DNA of 64,000 nt from an uncultured Lachnospiraceae bacterium (GCA_910586355.1 CAJUHJ010000009.1:49662-113661); one strand, 5' to 3'. Numbered from the stretch's first letter, positions 52,364 to 61,832 are shown. Notes: generated from the sequence alone by a model not told the origin. A program made the numbers and translations.

Positions 52364-53221
52364 TTACAGATTCAGCGACGCGCCCGTCACAGTCAAAAAA
52401 ACATTTTCAAGCGTCGGTTCACAAGAATGAATACATTGGATTTTATCCTGCTGCATCCACTCTAAAATCCTTTCCGCAGATTCCGGATTTTGATCTAACG
52501 TAACGGTTTCCTTGCTGTCCAACAAAATCCGATACCGTTTCTTCTGATTATATTTCAGACAAATCTCCTGCGGTGAGCCAAATTCCACTATTTTCCCCTG
52601 ATACAACAACGCCACACGATCGCATAACTTCTCAGCTTCCTCCATATTATGCGTTGTCAGAAAAATTGACATCCCCTCCTGCCTTAAATTAAGCAGCATC
52701 TTATGGATTGCCAGAGAAGTTGAAGGATCTAAACCGCTTGTCGGTTCATCCAAAAACAAAATACGCGGTTTATGGAGCACTGACCTTGCCAATACCAGGC
52801 GCTGCATCTGGCCTTTCGACAATTTACCCGCAATCTTTTGTTTATGTTCCAACAAACCTACCTGCCCTAACGTCTCTACAATCCTCTCCTTTGGCACACG
52901 CCAGATTTTAGCAAAAACCGCCATATTCTGCCATACAGTCATTTTCTCATATACTCCGCTGTTATCTGACACAATTCCAATTTTTTCATAAATTGACGCA
53001 TCAATATTTGTAGAGTCTGTTCCTAAAATTTTCGCCTCGCCGCTCGTTGGCAAAAGCTGCCCAGTAATTATTTTAATCGTCGTCGTTTTTCCAGCGCCTG
53101 AAGGCCCCAAAAACCCCAGAATTTCTCCCTTCCTTAACGTCATATTAATATCTTTCAAAGCATGTTCCGTCTTGTAACGCTTTGAAATATGCGACAGCTG
53201 CAGTAATATCTTCTGTTCCAT
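52364..53221 (-). CDS. ABC transporter ATP-binding protein (exporter type)
   Basis: A 285-residue ATPase with Walker A GPSGAGKTTTIK (about residues 38-49), signature LSKGQMQRLVLARS, Walker B ILFLDEPTSGLDPS and the switch His in FLTTHNMEEAE. The C-terminal extension is usual for ABC-2 exporters. The open frame to 53278 runs into the repeat operator; the ATG at 53221 (MEQKILLQL) has AAGGAA upstream. Confidence 0.93.
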   Translation of the reverse strand: MEQKILLQLSHISKRYKTEHALKDINMTLRKGEILGFLGPSGAGKTTTIKIITGQLLPTSGEAKILGTDSTNIDASIYEKIGIVSDNSGVYEKMTVWQNMAVFAKIWRVPKERIVETLGQVGLLEHKQKIAGKLSKGQMQRLVLARSVLHKPRILFLDEPTSGLDPSTSLAIHKMLLNLRQEGMSIFLTTHNMEEAEKLCDRVALLYQGKIVEFGSPQEICLKYNQKKRYRILLDSKETVTLDQNPESAERILEWMQQDKIQCIHSCEPTLENVFLTVTGASLNL

Positions 53222-53270
53222 ACATAATTCATTCCTTTCTTTCTTATGATGAAAACAGAATATCATATCT

Positions 53271-53321
53271 TTGCCCAAAAGAAAGTTTCACTGCCCAAAC
53301 GAACCATTTTGCTGCCCAGAC
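53271..53321 (-). promoter_or_regulatory. Three direct repeats, probable LytTR regulator operator
   Basis: Three copies of a 10-base motif, plus-strand YTGCCCARAM, start at 53271, 53291 and 53312, 20 and 21 bases apart, so on one face of the helix. They lie between the LytTR regulator gene and the ABC exporter start. LytTR regulators such as AgrA are known to bind direct repeats at about this spacing. The assignment to the adjacent regulator is inference. Confidence 0.7.
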
Positions 53322-53334
53322 AGTCTCCGTTTTC

Positions 53335-54078
53335 CTAAGAAAAATGAATCCTGTCGAGTAACTCCCTCTTTACATTTTTTGCAAAAAAACACTTTCCCCC
53401 ATTTTCCATTAAAATTTCCCTATGTTTTAAATCCAGTTCCAATATCCTCTCCAAATTCACCAAATATGCTCTGTGCACCCGCATAAAACGCTTTCCCAGG
53501 CTTTCTTCCAATTCCTGCATACTGCCTATAAAATTAATTCTGTCATGTTCTGCGTGAAGTTCAATTCTATGTGTCCGTCCCATTGTTTCAAAAAAGAAAA
53601 TCTCGTCAACCGGTATATGTTTGACCACATCCATCACCTTCACCGTAAAAAACTCCCTCTGTTCCCCTTGTTCTTTTTGCATCCGTTCTAAAACCACGAG
53701 AAGGCTGCGCCGCATACCGTCAAACATTTTTTCCATATTTTCTTTTACAATATAATCCAGGGCTTCTAAATGATAGCGAAATGTCTCAAATGCAAGATTT
53801 TCAAAAGATGTTACATAAATCAAAAATCCTCTGGTATCCAGTTCCCGAATTTTTTGCCCAAGCGCAAAACCATCCATAGATTCTCCCTTTAGCTCTACAT
53901 CCAGAAAATAAATTCCCCGCTGTTTTTTTTCTGATACCAGTTGTATCACTTCATAAGGATGGCAGGTACTCAGTACAATCTCCATATCATATCCTTCCAT
54001 CAAAATCAAATTTTCCAAAAACTCCTTTTGGGCAAGACAAATCTTCTCATCATCTTCACATATATAAACCGGCAGCAT
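53335..54078 (-). CDS. LytTR-family response regulator (AgrA-like)
   Basis: A 247-residue regulator. The receiver domain has the acidic pair CEDDE near the N-terminus and phospho-acceptor Asp60 in YFLDVEL. The LytTR DNA-binding domain is at ~145-245 (VDEIFFFETMGRTHRIELH and RVHRAYLVNLERI). The AgrA/ComE-type layout matches the GHKL kinase encoded 12 bases upstream. It probably binds the repeats after its own gene and so drives the exporter. Confidence 0.92.
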   Translation of the reverse strand: MLPVYICEDDEKICLAQKEFLENLILMEGYDMEIVLSTCHPYEVIQLVSEKKQRGIYFLDVELKGESMDGFALGQKIRELDTRGFLIYVTSFENLAFETFRYHLEALDYIVKENMEKMFDGMRRSLLVVLERMQKEQGEQREFFTVKVMDVVKHIPVDEIFFFETMGRTHRIELHAEHDRINFIGSMQELEESLGKRFMRVHRAYLVNLERILELDLKHREILMENGGKCFFAKNVKRELLDRIHFS

Positions 54079-54090
54079 ACGAATCCTCCC

Positions 54091-55455
54091 CTAATCTTCT
54101 AACACTTTAAATTCCTGAATAAAATATCCATCTTTTACCGTAGTAATCGGCAAAACATTGTCATACCGAGCCAAAATTTTCTGATAACTGGCAAGCCCAA
54201 TTCCCCTGTCGCATCCTCTCGTTGAATAACCTTCCTGCCAGATTTTATGAAAATCCACATTTGAAAATAATGGGTTTTTTATACGGAACGTTGTAAATTT
54301 CCCCTGGCTGCTAATCATAATCTCAATTTTTGCGCCCGAATGACCGCATACCTCTTCCATAGCATTGTCAATCAAAATACCAAAACACCTGCACAAATCC
54401 GTACTTCGTATCTTCGTAGTGTAAAACGGCCGAATTGCCTCTATACTACATTCAATTTTCTCTTTCTGCATTGCAGCCAGTTTTTCAAACAAAAGTCCTT
54501 TTAATTCCAGCACATATATATTTCCAAGTTGTGTCATCCTTTGAATCTGACCTCCTACCTGAGAGTCAAAATCTTCTGTCATATTTTGAATAAACATCTG
54601 TAATGACTGATAATCTCCTTCTTTTGCCTGTAAATACATACTGGACATCATATTTTTATAGTCATGCCGAAACATACGCATCTCTTTTTGCAGCCCTTCT
54701 AAACTTTCAATATAATTCTTTTGCTGCGCCAGGCTAATCTGCTGTACTTTTAACTGCTTTTCCTGCATTTCCCCTCGCGTCATGTGAATAAATAAAATAA
54801 AAAATATTAACACAAACAGTTCTGTCCATGTTATTTCATCAAATTTATCATAATACCGGATATTGAGAAAAGCAAACATCAGCTGATTCCAAATCGGAAA
54901 TAAACTTAAAAATGCAATAGTCCTGATATGAAATTCTCCCTGTTTTAACCAATTCCAAAAGATACCCAGGACGCCAACTTTTTTAATCATATATAGAAAA
55001 AGCAAATCAATCAAAGGAGCAAATAAAAGCGTAACTACACAATATCGGACAAATTGCGGAAAAACAGATAAATCATAAAAATAATAATTTATATCCAACA
55101 ACAGCGCCAGATTGGCAGCACATTCTTCGATGAGTTTCAGAAAAAAAGTAAACGTCCAGCATATACTCCATTGTTCCTGAAAGAATCTTTTTAAACAAAA
55201 CGCACTGCCAAATGCAGACAGATACCAAATAAATAACAAGGTAACTGGACGCCCTACGGAATCCTGTAAAAAACCTGCCCGATAAAAATATGCTCCTAAA
55301 ACTGCATGAAATAAATTCAATAAAAGAATCTCTGTAACTCCCCGTTTATCAAAAGATGGTTTTTTACGAATCAAATAATAAAATACGAAAAAAGAAATCA
55401 CATGACTTGTTCCTATACTGATAAAATTATATATAATAGTTACCCCATTACTCAT
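54091..55455 (-). CDS. GHKL sensor histidine kinase (AgrC-like)
   Basis: A 454-residue kinase with six or seven N-terminal membrane helices (to ~240) as in peptide-sensing AgrC, a coiled coil, the H-box FRHDYKNMM (His about 263), and a GHKL ATPase domain with ILIDNAMEE (N-box) and GIGLASYQKIL (G-box). AgrC-type kinases usually read a cyclic or linear peptide outside the cell. No agrB or agrD-like gene is next to it. The ATG at 55455 has AGGGG nearby. Confidence 0.92.
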   Translation of the reverse strand: MSNGVTIIYNFISIGTSHVISFFVFYYLIRKKPSFDKRGVTEILLLNLFHAVLGAYFYRAGFLQDSVGRPVTLLFIWYLSAFGSAFCLKRFFQEQWSICWTFTFFLKLIEECAANLALLLDINYYFYDLSVFPQFVRYCVVTLLFAPLIDLLFLYMIKKVGVLGIFWNWLKQGEFHIRTIAFLSLFPIWNQLMFAFLNIRYYDKFDEITWTELFVLIFFILFIHMTRGEMQEKQLKVQQISLAQQKNYIESLEGLQKEMRMFRHDYKNMMSSMYLQAKEGDYQSLQMFIQNMTEDFDSQVGGQIQRMTQLGNIYVLELKGLLFEKLAAMQKEKIECSIEAIRPFYTTKIRSTDLCRCFGILIDNAMEEVCGHSGAKIEIMISSQGKFTTFRIKNPLFSNVDFHKIWQEGYSTRGCDRGIGLASYQKILARYDNVLPITTVKDGYFIQEFKVLED

Positions 55456-55485
55456 TTTACCAAACCCCTGTCTTTCCTATAATAT

Positions 55486-55525
55486 TAAAAATCCCACATA
55501 CCCGAAAACATTAGGGTATGTGGGA
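55486..55525 (-). terminator. Terminator of radA
   Basis: A perfect 12-bp stem TCCCACATACCC/GGGTATGTGGGA (55492-55525) with a 10-base loop, followed on the minus strand by TTTTTAA. Confidence 0.92.
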
Positions 55526-55538
55526 ATAAAATCAACCA

Positions 55539-56900
55539 TCACACTGCGAAAGAAACCGCATCTTTTACATTTTTTACACCAATCAGCCGTATACCGTCGA
55601 TATCCGGCAGTGCAGATTTACTCACTTCCGGAAGGATACACACTGTAAATCCTAACTTTTTCGCCTCTAACACTCTTTGTTCCGCCATATTGACTGCACG
55701 TACTTCGCCGCTCAGCCCGACTTCTCCAAAACATATCATATGCTCATCAATCGGACGATTTTTATAACTGGATACCAGCGCCAATATAATTCCAAGGTCA
55801 ATCGCCGGTTCATTCATCCGAATACCTCCCGCTATATTGACATAAGCGTCGCAGTTTCCAAGTTGGAATCCCATACGCTTTTCCAGAACCGCCATTAAAA
55901 GATTGACACGGTTATAATCTGTTCCCGCAGCCGTCCTTCTGGGCATTCCAAAATTCGTGCGGCAGACCAAAGCCTGAACCTCCAGTAAAATCGGCCTGCT
56001 CCCCTCCATTGAGCAGGCGACAACAGACCCGCTTGCTCCTTCGGGTTTTCCTCCCAACATAAATTCAGAAGGATTTTTCACCTCTTCCAATCCAAAAGAA
56101 CGCATTTCAAAAACGCCTATCTCATTCGTAGAGCCAAACCGATTCTTTACACCGCGCAGAATACGGTATGCGGCATGTCTGTCTCCTTCAAAATACAATA
56201 CCGTGTCAACCATATGTTCAAGGACACGCGGCCCCGCCACAACGCCCTCTTTCGTCACATGGCCAATTACAAAAATCGCAATGCCAAGCCCTTTTGCCAT
56301 TTGAAGCAGACTTCCAGTAGATTCCCGGACTTGGGAAACGCTTCCAGGAGCAGACGCAACATTTTCATTATACATTGTCTGAATCGAATCAATCACAACA
56401 ATTTGAGGCAGATCACGCCTGACAATCTCACCAATAACATCTAAATTCGTTTCACAAAGCAGGGAAAGCGTATCGCCAAATTCTCCAATCCGCTCTGCGC
56501 GTATTTTAATCTGCTGTAATGATTCTTCACCAGATACATACAAAATGTTCTTTCCGCTTTCTGAAAGATTTCTGCAGACCTGAAGCAAAAGCGTAGACTT
56601 ACCGATTCCAGGATCCCCGCCCACGAGAATCATAGAGCCAGGGACGACGCCGCCCCCTAATACCCTGTCTAATTCAGCAATATGCGTTGTCATCCGTTCT
56701 TTATCTGCTGTCTCAATGTCTTTCAGTTTCGTAACTTTCGCTTTTATTTCCTGACGCGAAACTTTATGCGCGCTTTTTTTTGAAGAAACAAGCTCTTCCA
56801 CTAATGTATTCCACTCTTTGCAGGAAGGACATTGTCCCATCCATTTTGTAGATTCTGCCCCGCAGGACTGGCAGTAAAAAATAATCTTATCTTTTGCCAT
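55539..56900 (-). CDS. radA: DNA repair protein RadA (Sms)
   Basis: A 453-residue RecA-like branch-migration helicase in recombination. It has the N-terminal zinc finger (CQSCGAES and CPSCKEW, residues 10-30), Walker A GGDPGIGKST (94-103), VIDSIQTM, the RadA-specific KNRFG motif (~250) and a Lon-like C-terminal domain. It follows the unknown 137-residue gene by three bases. Confidence 0.96.
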   Translation of the reverse strand: MAKDKIIFYCQSCGAESTKWMGQCPSCKEWNTLVEELVSSKKSAHKVSRQEIKAKVTKLKDIETADKERMTTHIAELDRVLGGGVVPGSMILVGGDPGIGKSTLLLQVCRNLSESGKNILYVSGEESLQQIKIRAERIGEFGDTLSLLCETNLDVIGEIVRRDLPQIVVIDSIQTMYNENVASAPGSVSQVRESTGSLLQMAKGLGIAIFVIGHVTKEGVVAGPRVLEHMVDTVLYFEGDRHAAYRILRGVKNRFGSTNEIGVFEMRSFGLEEVKNPSEFMLGGKPEGASGSVVACSMEGSRPILLEVQALVCRTNFGMPRRTAAGTDYNRVNLLMAVLEKRMGFQLGNCDAYVNIAGGIRMNEPAIDLGIILALVSSYKNRPIDEHMICFGEVGLSGEVRAVNMAEQRVLEAKKLGFTVCILPEVSKSALPDIDGIRLIGVKNVKDAVSFAV

Positions 56901-56903
56901 AAT

Positions 56904-57317
56904 TTATTTTTTTGTGATTTCAACCTTTACAGGCTGCGTACCATCCAATTCTACGCTCATACTCAGTTTACCGCCAAGATTTGTCTTCATCAAACCGGCA
57001 TCCATATCATTAATCACAATGTGATACTCCGTCCCAGCTTCTAATTCCAGTGTTATCTGTGCATCTTCCGGTCCTTCCACCTGAAAAGAAACCGCCTCTT
57101 CCTTCGCCGAAAAACCACTGACAGCTGTTCCAGGTACAGACTCATAGACAAACATCCCATTACGTTCTAATTTTGTAATATCTTTATAAGTCTTAACTTT
57201 ATACAAATCTCCGTCATTTGCAAAATTATCCAACTTTGCCTTTGCAGCCAGACTATAATCTCCAAAACTAATTGTTCCATCTGATTCACTGCGAATCAAT
57301 TCACTTATTACAGACAT
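56904..57317 (-). CDS. Uncharacterised 137-residue protein beside radA
   Basis: A soluble, beta-rich protein that starts MSVISELIRSESDGTISFG and includes LYKVKTYKDITKLERNGMFVYE and YHIVINDMDAGLM. I recognise it only as a conserved protein of Lachnospiraceae; related entries have, from memory, been called endosialidase, a name the sequence does not support. The start at 57317 has AGGAGG; the open frame to 57338 lacks one. It is three bases before radA. Confidence 0.75.
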   Translation of the reverse strand: MSVISELIRSESDGTISFGDYSLAAKAKLDNFANDGDLYKVKTYKDITKLERNGMFVYESVPGTAVSGFSAKEEAVSFQVEGPEDAQITLELEAGTEYHIVINDMDAGLMKTNLGGKLSMSVELDGTQPVKVEITKK

Positions 57318-57371
57318 CTTTATCCTCCTGTGCAGCACTATGCTTCTGTCATTTTATTTCTTTTATATTAT

Positions 57372-57401
57372 ATAATAGATTTATATTTTTTTCCATATCA
57401 A
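57372..57401 (-). promoter_or_regulatory. Possible promoter before the radA pair
   Basis: -35 TTGATA (57396-57401), 18-base spacer, -10 TATTAT (57372-57377), in the 87-base gap after clpC. No terminator is seen in that gap, so transcription from clpC may continue as well. Confidence 0.4.
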
Positions 57402-57404
57402 TTT

Positions 57405-59861
57405 CTAAATCTCAACTACCGAAAAACGTACTTTATCACTGCGCATACCGACGTCAACCGTATCGCCGGCTTTTATTTTTCCATTCAAAATCTCTTCTGC
57501 AAGAGAATCTTCAATAAGATTTTGAATCTTGCGTCTAAGCGGCCTCGCGCCATATTTCGGATCATAAGCAGATTCTACAATATAATTTTTCACAGAATCT
57601 TTAATCGAAAGCGTAATACTCATCTGCTTACTGCATCGTTCTACCAAATTTTTGGATAACAGCGTTACAATTTTTTTCATGTCATTTTTATCCAATGACC
57701 GAAACACAACTGTTTCATCAATCCGATTTAAAAACTCCGGTTTAAAAATCCTTTTTACTTCTTCCATTACGCCGTCTTTCATATGTTCATAATTCTGCTT
57801 TTCATCCTCTGATACGCCAAATCCTAACTTCTTAGGTGAAATAATTGCCTGCGCTCCCGCATTTGAAGTCATTATAATAATTGTATTTTTAAAATTGACT
57901 TTTCTGCCCTGTGCATCCGTAATATGCCCGTCATCCAAAACTTGGAGGAGAATATTAAATACATCCGGATGCGCTTTTTCAATTTCATCAAAAAGAATTA
58001 CTGAATATGGATTTCTGCGTACTTTTTCGGATAACTGTCCGCCTTCATCATAACCCACATATCCAGGCGGTGATCCAATCATTTTTGATACGCTGTGCCG
58101 TTCCATATATTCTGACATATCTACACGAATCATAGAATCTTCTTTTCCAAAAACAGCTTCTGCAAGCGCTTTTGTAATTTCTGTCTTTCCGACGCCAGTC
58201 GGACCCAGGAATAAAAACGAACCAATTGGACGGTCTGGATCTTTTAATCCTACCCTTCCTCTTCTCACCGCTTTTGCAATAGCGCCAACTGCTTCTTCCT
58301 GTCCAATTACACGCCTGCGCAAAGTCTTTTCCAAACGCCTAAGCCTTGCAGATTCTCCTTCTTCCAACTTTTTCACTGGAATTTTCGTCTGTTCTGACAC
58401 GACGTCCGCCATTGCCTCTGCTCCTACAATTGGAAGTCTCTTATGCGCTTCTTTTTTGTATTTTTTGAGAAGTTTTTCGTATTTCTTTTCTGCCTCCTGT
58501 TGTTTACTGCTAATCTTTGCCGCTTCTTCGATATGCTCTGCCATTAACGCCTGTTCAATCGCATGATTATCCTCTGCAATCTGCCGTTCTAATTCCAAAA
58601 TATTCTTAGGCATGGAAAATCCGTTTAATTTTACCTTTGATGCGGCTTCATCCATCAAATCAATTGCCTTATCGGGCAAAAAACGATCATTAATATAACG
58701 CATCGACATATCTACTGCAGCTTCAATTGCATCATCTAAAATAATCACACGATGATGATATTCATAATAATCACGCAGACCTTTTAAAATCTCAATCGTC
58801 TGTTCCCGATCTGGTTCTTCCACAGTAACTGGCTGGAAGCGCCGCTCAAGCGCCGCATCTTTTTCAATATATTTGCGGTATTCGGTAATGGTAGTTGCGC
58901 CAATCAACTGAATTTCTCCTCTTGCCAGAGAAGGTTTTAAAATATTTGAAGCATCAATCGCTCCTTCTGCGCCGCCCGCGCCAATAATCGTATGAATCTC
59001 GTCAATAAACAACAGAATATTTCCCGACTGCGTAACTTCCCGAATTACTTTTTTGATTCGCTCTTCAAACTCGCCGCGATACTTTGATCCTGCTACCATC
59101 CCTGCTAAATCCAGTGTAACAACCCTCTTCTCCGCTACGGTATCCGGCACCAGTCCCATCACGATACGCTGTGCCAATCCTTCTACAATAGCCGTCTTTC
59201 CTACTCCTGGTTCCCCTATCAGACAAGGATTATTTTTACTCCTCCTGCTTAAAATCTGAATTACCCTTTGTATCTCCAAATCTCTTCCAATTACCTGATC
59301 TAACTTCTTTTCCATTGCAAGTTTTGTCAAATCTCTTGCGTACTGATCTAACATTGGCGTATTCGTGGCACTTTTTCGCTTATTCGGCTTTCCATTCATA
59401 AAATCTTCACGATATAGATTACCATCCTCTCCCATGGCAATCAGCGTATCCACATAGAGCTTTTGTAAATTAACATTCAATGTGTTCATCAATCTTGAAG
59501 CTGCACATTCCGTTTCTTTTATTATGGCAATCAACAAATGTTCCGTTCCAATTTCCCTGCTGGAAAACCGATCGGACTCTCGTCTTGCATTTTCTAAAAT
59601 CTGTTCTGCCCTTGGAGTCCAGCCGTCTGCATCAATAACTGCAGTCTGTCCCGAAGGTGCAATTAAATTTTCTATTAATTCCAATAAATGATTGACGTCT
59701 ACTCCATTCTCCACCAAAACATTTGCTGCAACGCCAGTTCCTTCTCTCAATAATCCAAGCAGCAGATGTTCTGTTCCAATATAATTATGCTGCATAGATT
59801 TTGAAGCCTTTTCAGACAGTTTTAATGCTTTTTGCGCTTTACTTGTGAATGATTTCTGCAT
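57405..59861 (-). CDS. clpC: ATP-dependent Clp protease ATPase ClpC
   Basis: An 818-residue Hsp100 unfoldase that feeds proteins to ClpP. Order: two Clp_N repeats (~5-145, with YIGTEHLLLGLL and EIGTEHLLIAII), first AAA domain (GEPGVGKTA, LLFIDEIHT), the ClpC/ClpB middle domain (~410-470), second AAA domain (GPTGVGKTE, VILFDEIEK) and the ClpP-binding LGF loop (KKLGFG). The usual leading genes ctsR, mcsA and mcsB are absent; a cohesin-domain protein gene sits 14 bases upstream instead. Confidence 0.95.
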   Translation of the reverse strand: MQKSFTSKAQKALKLSEKASKSMQHNYIGTEHLLLGLLREGTGVAANVLVENGVDVNHLLELIENLIAPSGQTAVIDADGWTPRAEQILENARRESDRFSSREIGTEHLLIAIIKETECAASRLMNTLNVNLQKLYVDTLIAMGEDGNLYREDFMNGKPNKRKSATNTPMLDQYARDLTKLAMEKKLDQVIGRDLEIQRVIQILSRRSKNNPCLIGEPGVGKTAIVEGLAQRIVMGLVPDTVAEKRVVTLDLAGMVAGSKYRGEFEERIKKVIREVTQSGNILLFIDEIHTIIGAGGAEGAIDASNILKPSLARGEIQLIGATTITEYRKYIEKDAALERRFQPVTVEEPDREQTIEILKGLRDYYEYHHRVIILDDAIEAAVDMSMRYINDRFLPDKAIDLMDEAASKVKLNGFSMPKNILELERQIAEDNHAIEQALMAEHIEEAAKISSKQQEAEKKYEKLLKKYKKEAHKRLPIVGAEAMADVVSEQTKIPVKKLEEGESARLRRLEKTLRRRVIGQEEAVGAIAKAVRRGRVGLKDPDRPIGSFLFLGPTGVGKTEITKALAEAVFGKEDSMIRVDMSEYMERHSVSKMIGSPPGYVGYDEGGQLSEKVRRNPYSVILFDEIEKAHPDVFNILLQVLDDGHITDAQGRKVNFKNTIIIMTSNAGAQAIISPKKLGFGVSEDEKQNYEHMKDGVMEEVKRIFKPEFLNRIDETVVFRSLDKNDMKKIVTLLSKNLVERCSKQMSITLSIKDSVKNYIVESAYDPKYGARPLRRKIQNLIEDSLAEEILNGKIKAGDTVDVGMRSDKVRFSVVEI

Positions 59862-59875
59862 AATTCCACCCTTTT

Positions 59876-61729
59876 TTATAAATCATTTAGATCCAAAAAT
59901 TCTAAGTCGTCATCTTCATCCTCAACAACCGTCTCTACCATTGGTGTTGATACTTTCTTTACTGTTGTGTCCTTTTTTTTGTTTTTCCTGCTCAAAATAC
60001 CTGGTTCTTCTTCAAATTCATCCAAAATATCATCATCATAAAAATAAGACTCTTCTTCTTTTGGTTCTTCTATTTTTTTATAAATCTCTCTTTGGGGCCG
60101 TACCTTTTTTACTGGTTTCGTTGATTTTGCTGATTTTCCTGTCTTTACAAACTTTGTGTGTTTGATTGGTTTTGTCGGCCTTACTTTCTCCTCGTCTTCA
60201 TCGTCGTCCAATTTTAACTCCCTGATTTTCATAAAAAGGTTCACAATTACAATCAAAAGCACTACTGACACGAAAATTAATATTGCAATCATTCTCTTAT
60301 CTTTCGCTTTTGTCTTTTTTTGCCGTTCATCTAATTCCTTATATGATTTTGTAAGTGACTCAAGCTCTTCCTTTGTATCTCCGTTCGCTGCAGCCTCTTC
60401 ATTAAAACGCTGGTACGTACCCTGTTTTATATCGTATTGATACCAACAGGATATTCCCGTTGCATCCATTCCATAAAATATATAAAAATCTGATGTTCCA
60501 TTTGAAGATATTTCACCCTCTTCATTTTCCACCTTGACAATTTCTTTATCATCATCTCCCGCATACTGATATGCAGAAATATTTGATACATCTCCAATTG
60601 TCAATGTCGTTTCTTCATAATTATCTGGAGGGATCACCCCATTTGGCACAACCATCAAAATAATAAAATGCTCGCCATTCTGTAAACGGACATACGGATA
60701 AAACCGATCCCTGTTCGTATCATAAATAAAAAACTTTCCTTCACCAGATTCATTTACCAGATAATACATTCCCAGATAACCAGAGTCAAACATAATACCC
60801 TCAAAAGGCGCTCCTTTATATTCAAAATTTGCCCTGGAAAATCCTTCTGGAATGACGTCGTCCGAAATTGTACTTGAAATTGTATAATTTACGCCATCAA
60901 TCACAACCGCATTGGGATTCGTATTTACAGGCGGATCTAAAATCTCATTCTCATCACCCGGCGTTTCTTTCTTCTCTTCACTGTCTAAAGAAGAATCTTC
61001 TGCTGAATTCGAAACAGTCCCTCCCTTTGTCACAATAATCCGGTATGTTGCCTCATTTCCGTTTTCTGCTTTTACCAAAATTTCAATAACATTTTTTCCA
61101 TCTTTTAAATCCTTGTTGCCGCTTACCGATACAACAGTGGCTTTACTGTTTGAAGTAACCGGATTGACTGAAATTTCATTCACACTGCTGCTTACCTCTG
61201 CAGTATATTCCGTCACACTTCCTTTAAACGCCGGTGATAAAGTTCCCGGAGAAATTGTAACGGAAGAAAGTGAGTTGTCGCCTGATTTTGTTACATCTGA
61301 TTCCATCTCATCTGACTCAGACGTATCAGAAGATGAACCCGATACTGTAATATGCGCTCCTGCCGCCGTCAAAGTAGCGCCCTCCGCTTTTACATAAGCA
61401 TCTCCTGACCCAATAGCCTTAAATTTAAAACTCACATCCGAACCGCTTGCTTTGACTGTCCCGCCGCCGCCGGACGCATTTGAAGAAGAACTGCTGACAT
61501 ATTCTAATTTCGACGAATCATAAGTAATATTCATATCCGCAGTTACTTCTGAATTATCCGCTCCCGCAGCATATACCGTCACTGTCACTGTATCGCCTGT
61601 TTTTACCGTGCTCGACGATAGAGCAACCGTCAGCGTCCCGGCTCCAAATACTGTATGAACTGCTCCAATTAAAAATACACAGCAGATACAAAATGCTGCT
61701 ATAAATTTTATTTTTCTATATTTTTGCAT
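59876..61729 (-). CDS. Membrane protein with cohesin-like and cadherin-like domains
   Basis: A 617-residue single-pass membrane protein. A signal sequence (~1-30) precedes a cohesin-like domain (LTVALSSSTVKTGDTVTVTV to ~135, with DMNITYDSSKLEYVS), a Ser/Asp linker, a cadherin-like beta-sandwich (LSSVTISPGTLSPAF to VTKGG, ~150-245), an extracellular region of unknown fold (~275-450), a membrane helix (~490-512) and a cytoplasmic tail first basic then very acidic. Cohesins hold dockerin proteins in cellulosomes, but no dockerin was found in the window. The ATG at 61729 has GGAGG; a TTG at 61741 is less likely. clpC follows by 14 bases. Confidence 0.85.
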   Translation of the reverse strand: MQKYRKIKFIAAFCICCVFLIGAVHTVFGAGTLTVALSSSTVKTGDTVTVTVYAAGADNSEVTADMNITYDSSKLEYVSSSSSNASGGGGTVKASGSDVSFKFKAIGSGDAYVKAEGATLTAAGAHITVSGSSSDTSESDEMESDVTKSGDNSLSSVTISPGTLSPAFKGSVTEYTAEVSSSVNEISVNPVTSNSKATVVSVSGNKDLKDGKNVIEILVKAENGNEATYRIIVTKGGTVSNSAEDSSLDSEEKKETPGDENEILDPPVNTNPNAVVIDGVNYTISSTISDDVIPEGFSRANFEYKGAPFEGIMFDSGYLGMYYLVNESGEGKFFIYDTNRDRFYPYVRLQNGEHFIILMVVPNGVIPPDNYEETTLTIGDVSNISAYQYAGDDDKEIVKVENEEGEISSNGTSDFYIFYGMDATGISCWYQYDIKQGTYQRFNEEAAANGDTKEELESLTKSYKELDERQKKTKAKDKRMIAILIFVSVVLLIVIVNLFMKIRELKLDDDEDEEKVRPTKPIKHTKFVKTGKSAKSTKPVKKVRPQREIYKKIEEPKEEESYFYDDDILDEFEEEPGILSRKNKKKDTTVKKVSTPMVETVVEDEDDDLEFLDLNDL

Positions 61730-61743
61730 GAATTCCTCCAATC

Positions 61744-61800
61744 TGTGTACTTTTACACAATTATTCGATTTCGTCTACTATTCGTTATTGTCTACTATTC
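61744..61800 (-). promoter_or_regulatory. Leader repeats before the cohesin-clpC operon
   Basis: A perfect palindrome TGTGTA-4-TACACA (61744-61759), and two 11-base direct repeats (minus-strand GAATAGTAGAC, 61773-61783 and 61790-61800, 17 bases apart) lie between the promoter and the start codon. They do not match CtsR or HrcA (CIRCE) sites. Possible operator or RNA structure. Confidence 0.5.
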
Positions 61801-61803
61801 CAT

Positions 61804-61832
61804 ATTATAAAAAATGAGAGAAAACACGTCAA
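61804..61832 (-). promoter_or_regulatory. Promoter of the cohesin-clpC operon
   Basis: -35 TTGACG (61827-61832), 17-base spacer, perfect -10 TATAAT (61804-61809), about 75 bases before the ATG. Confidence 0.8.

Noticed and set aside
59862..61832. CtsR or CIRCE operator before clpC
   Set aside because: No match to the CtsR heptad repeat or the CIRCE inverted repeat was seen in the leader or the gap before clpC.
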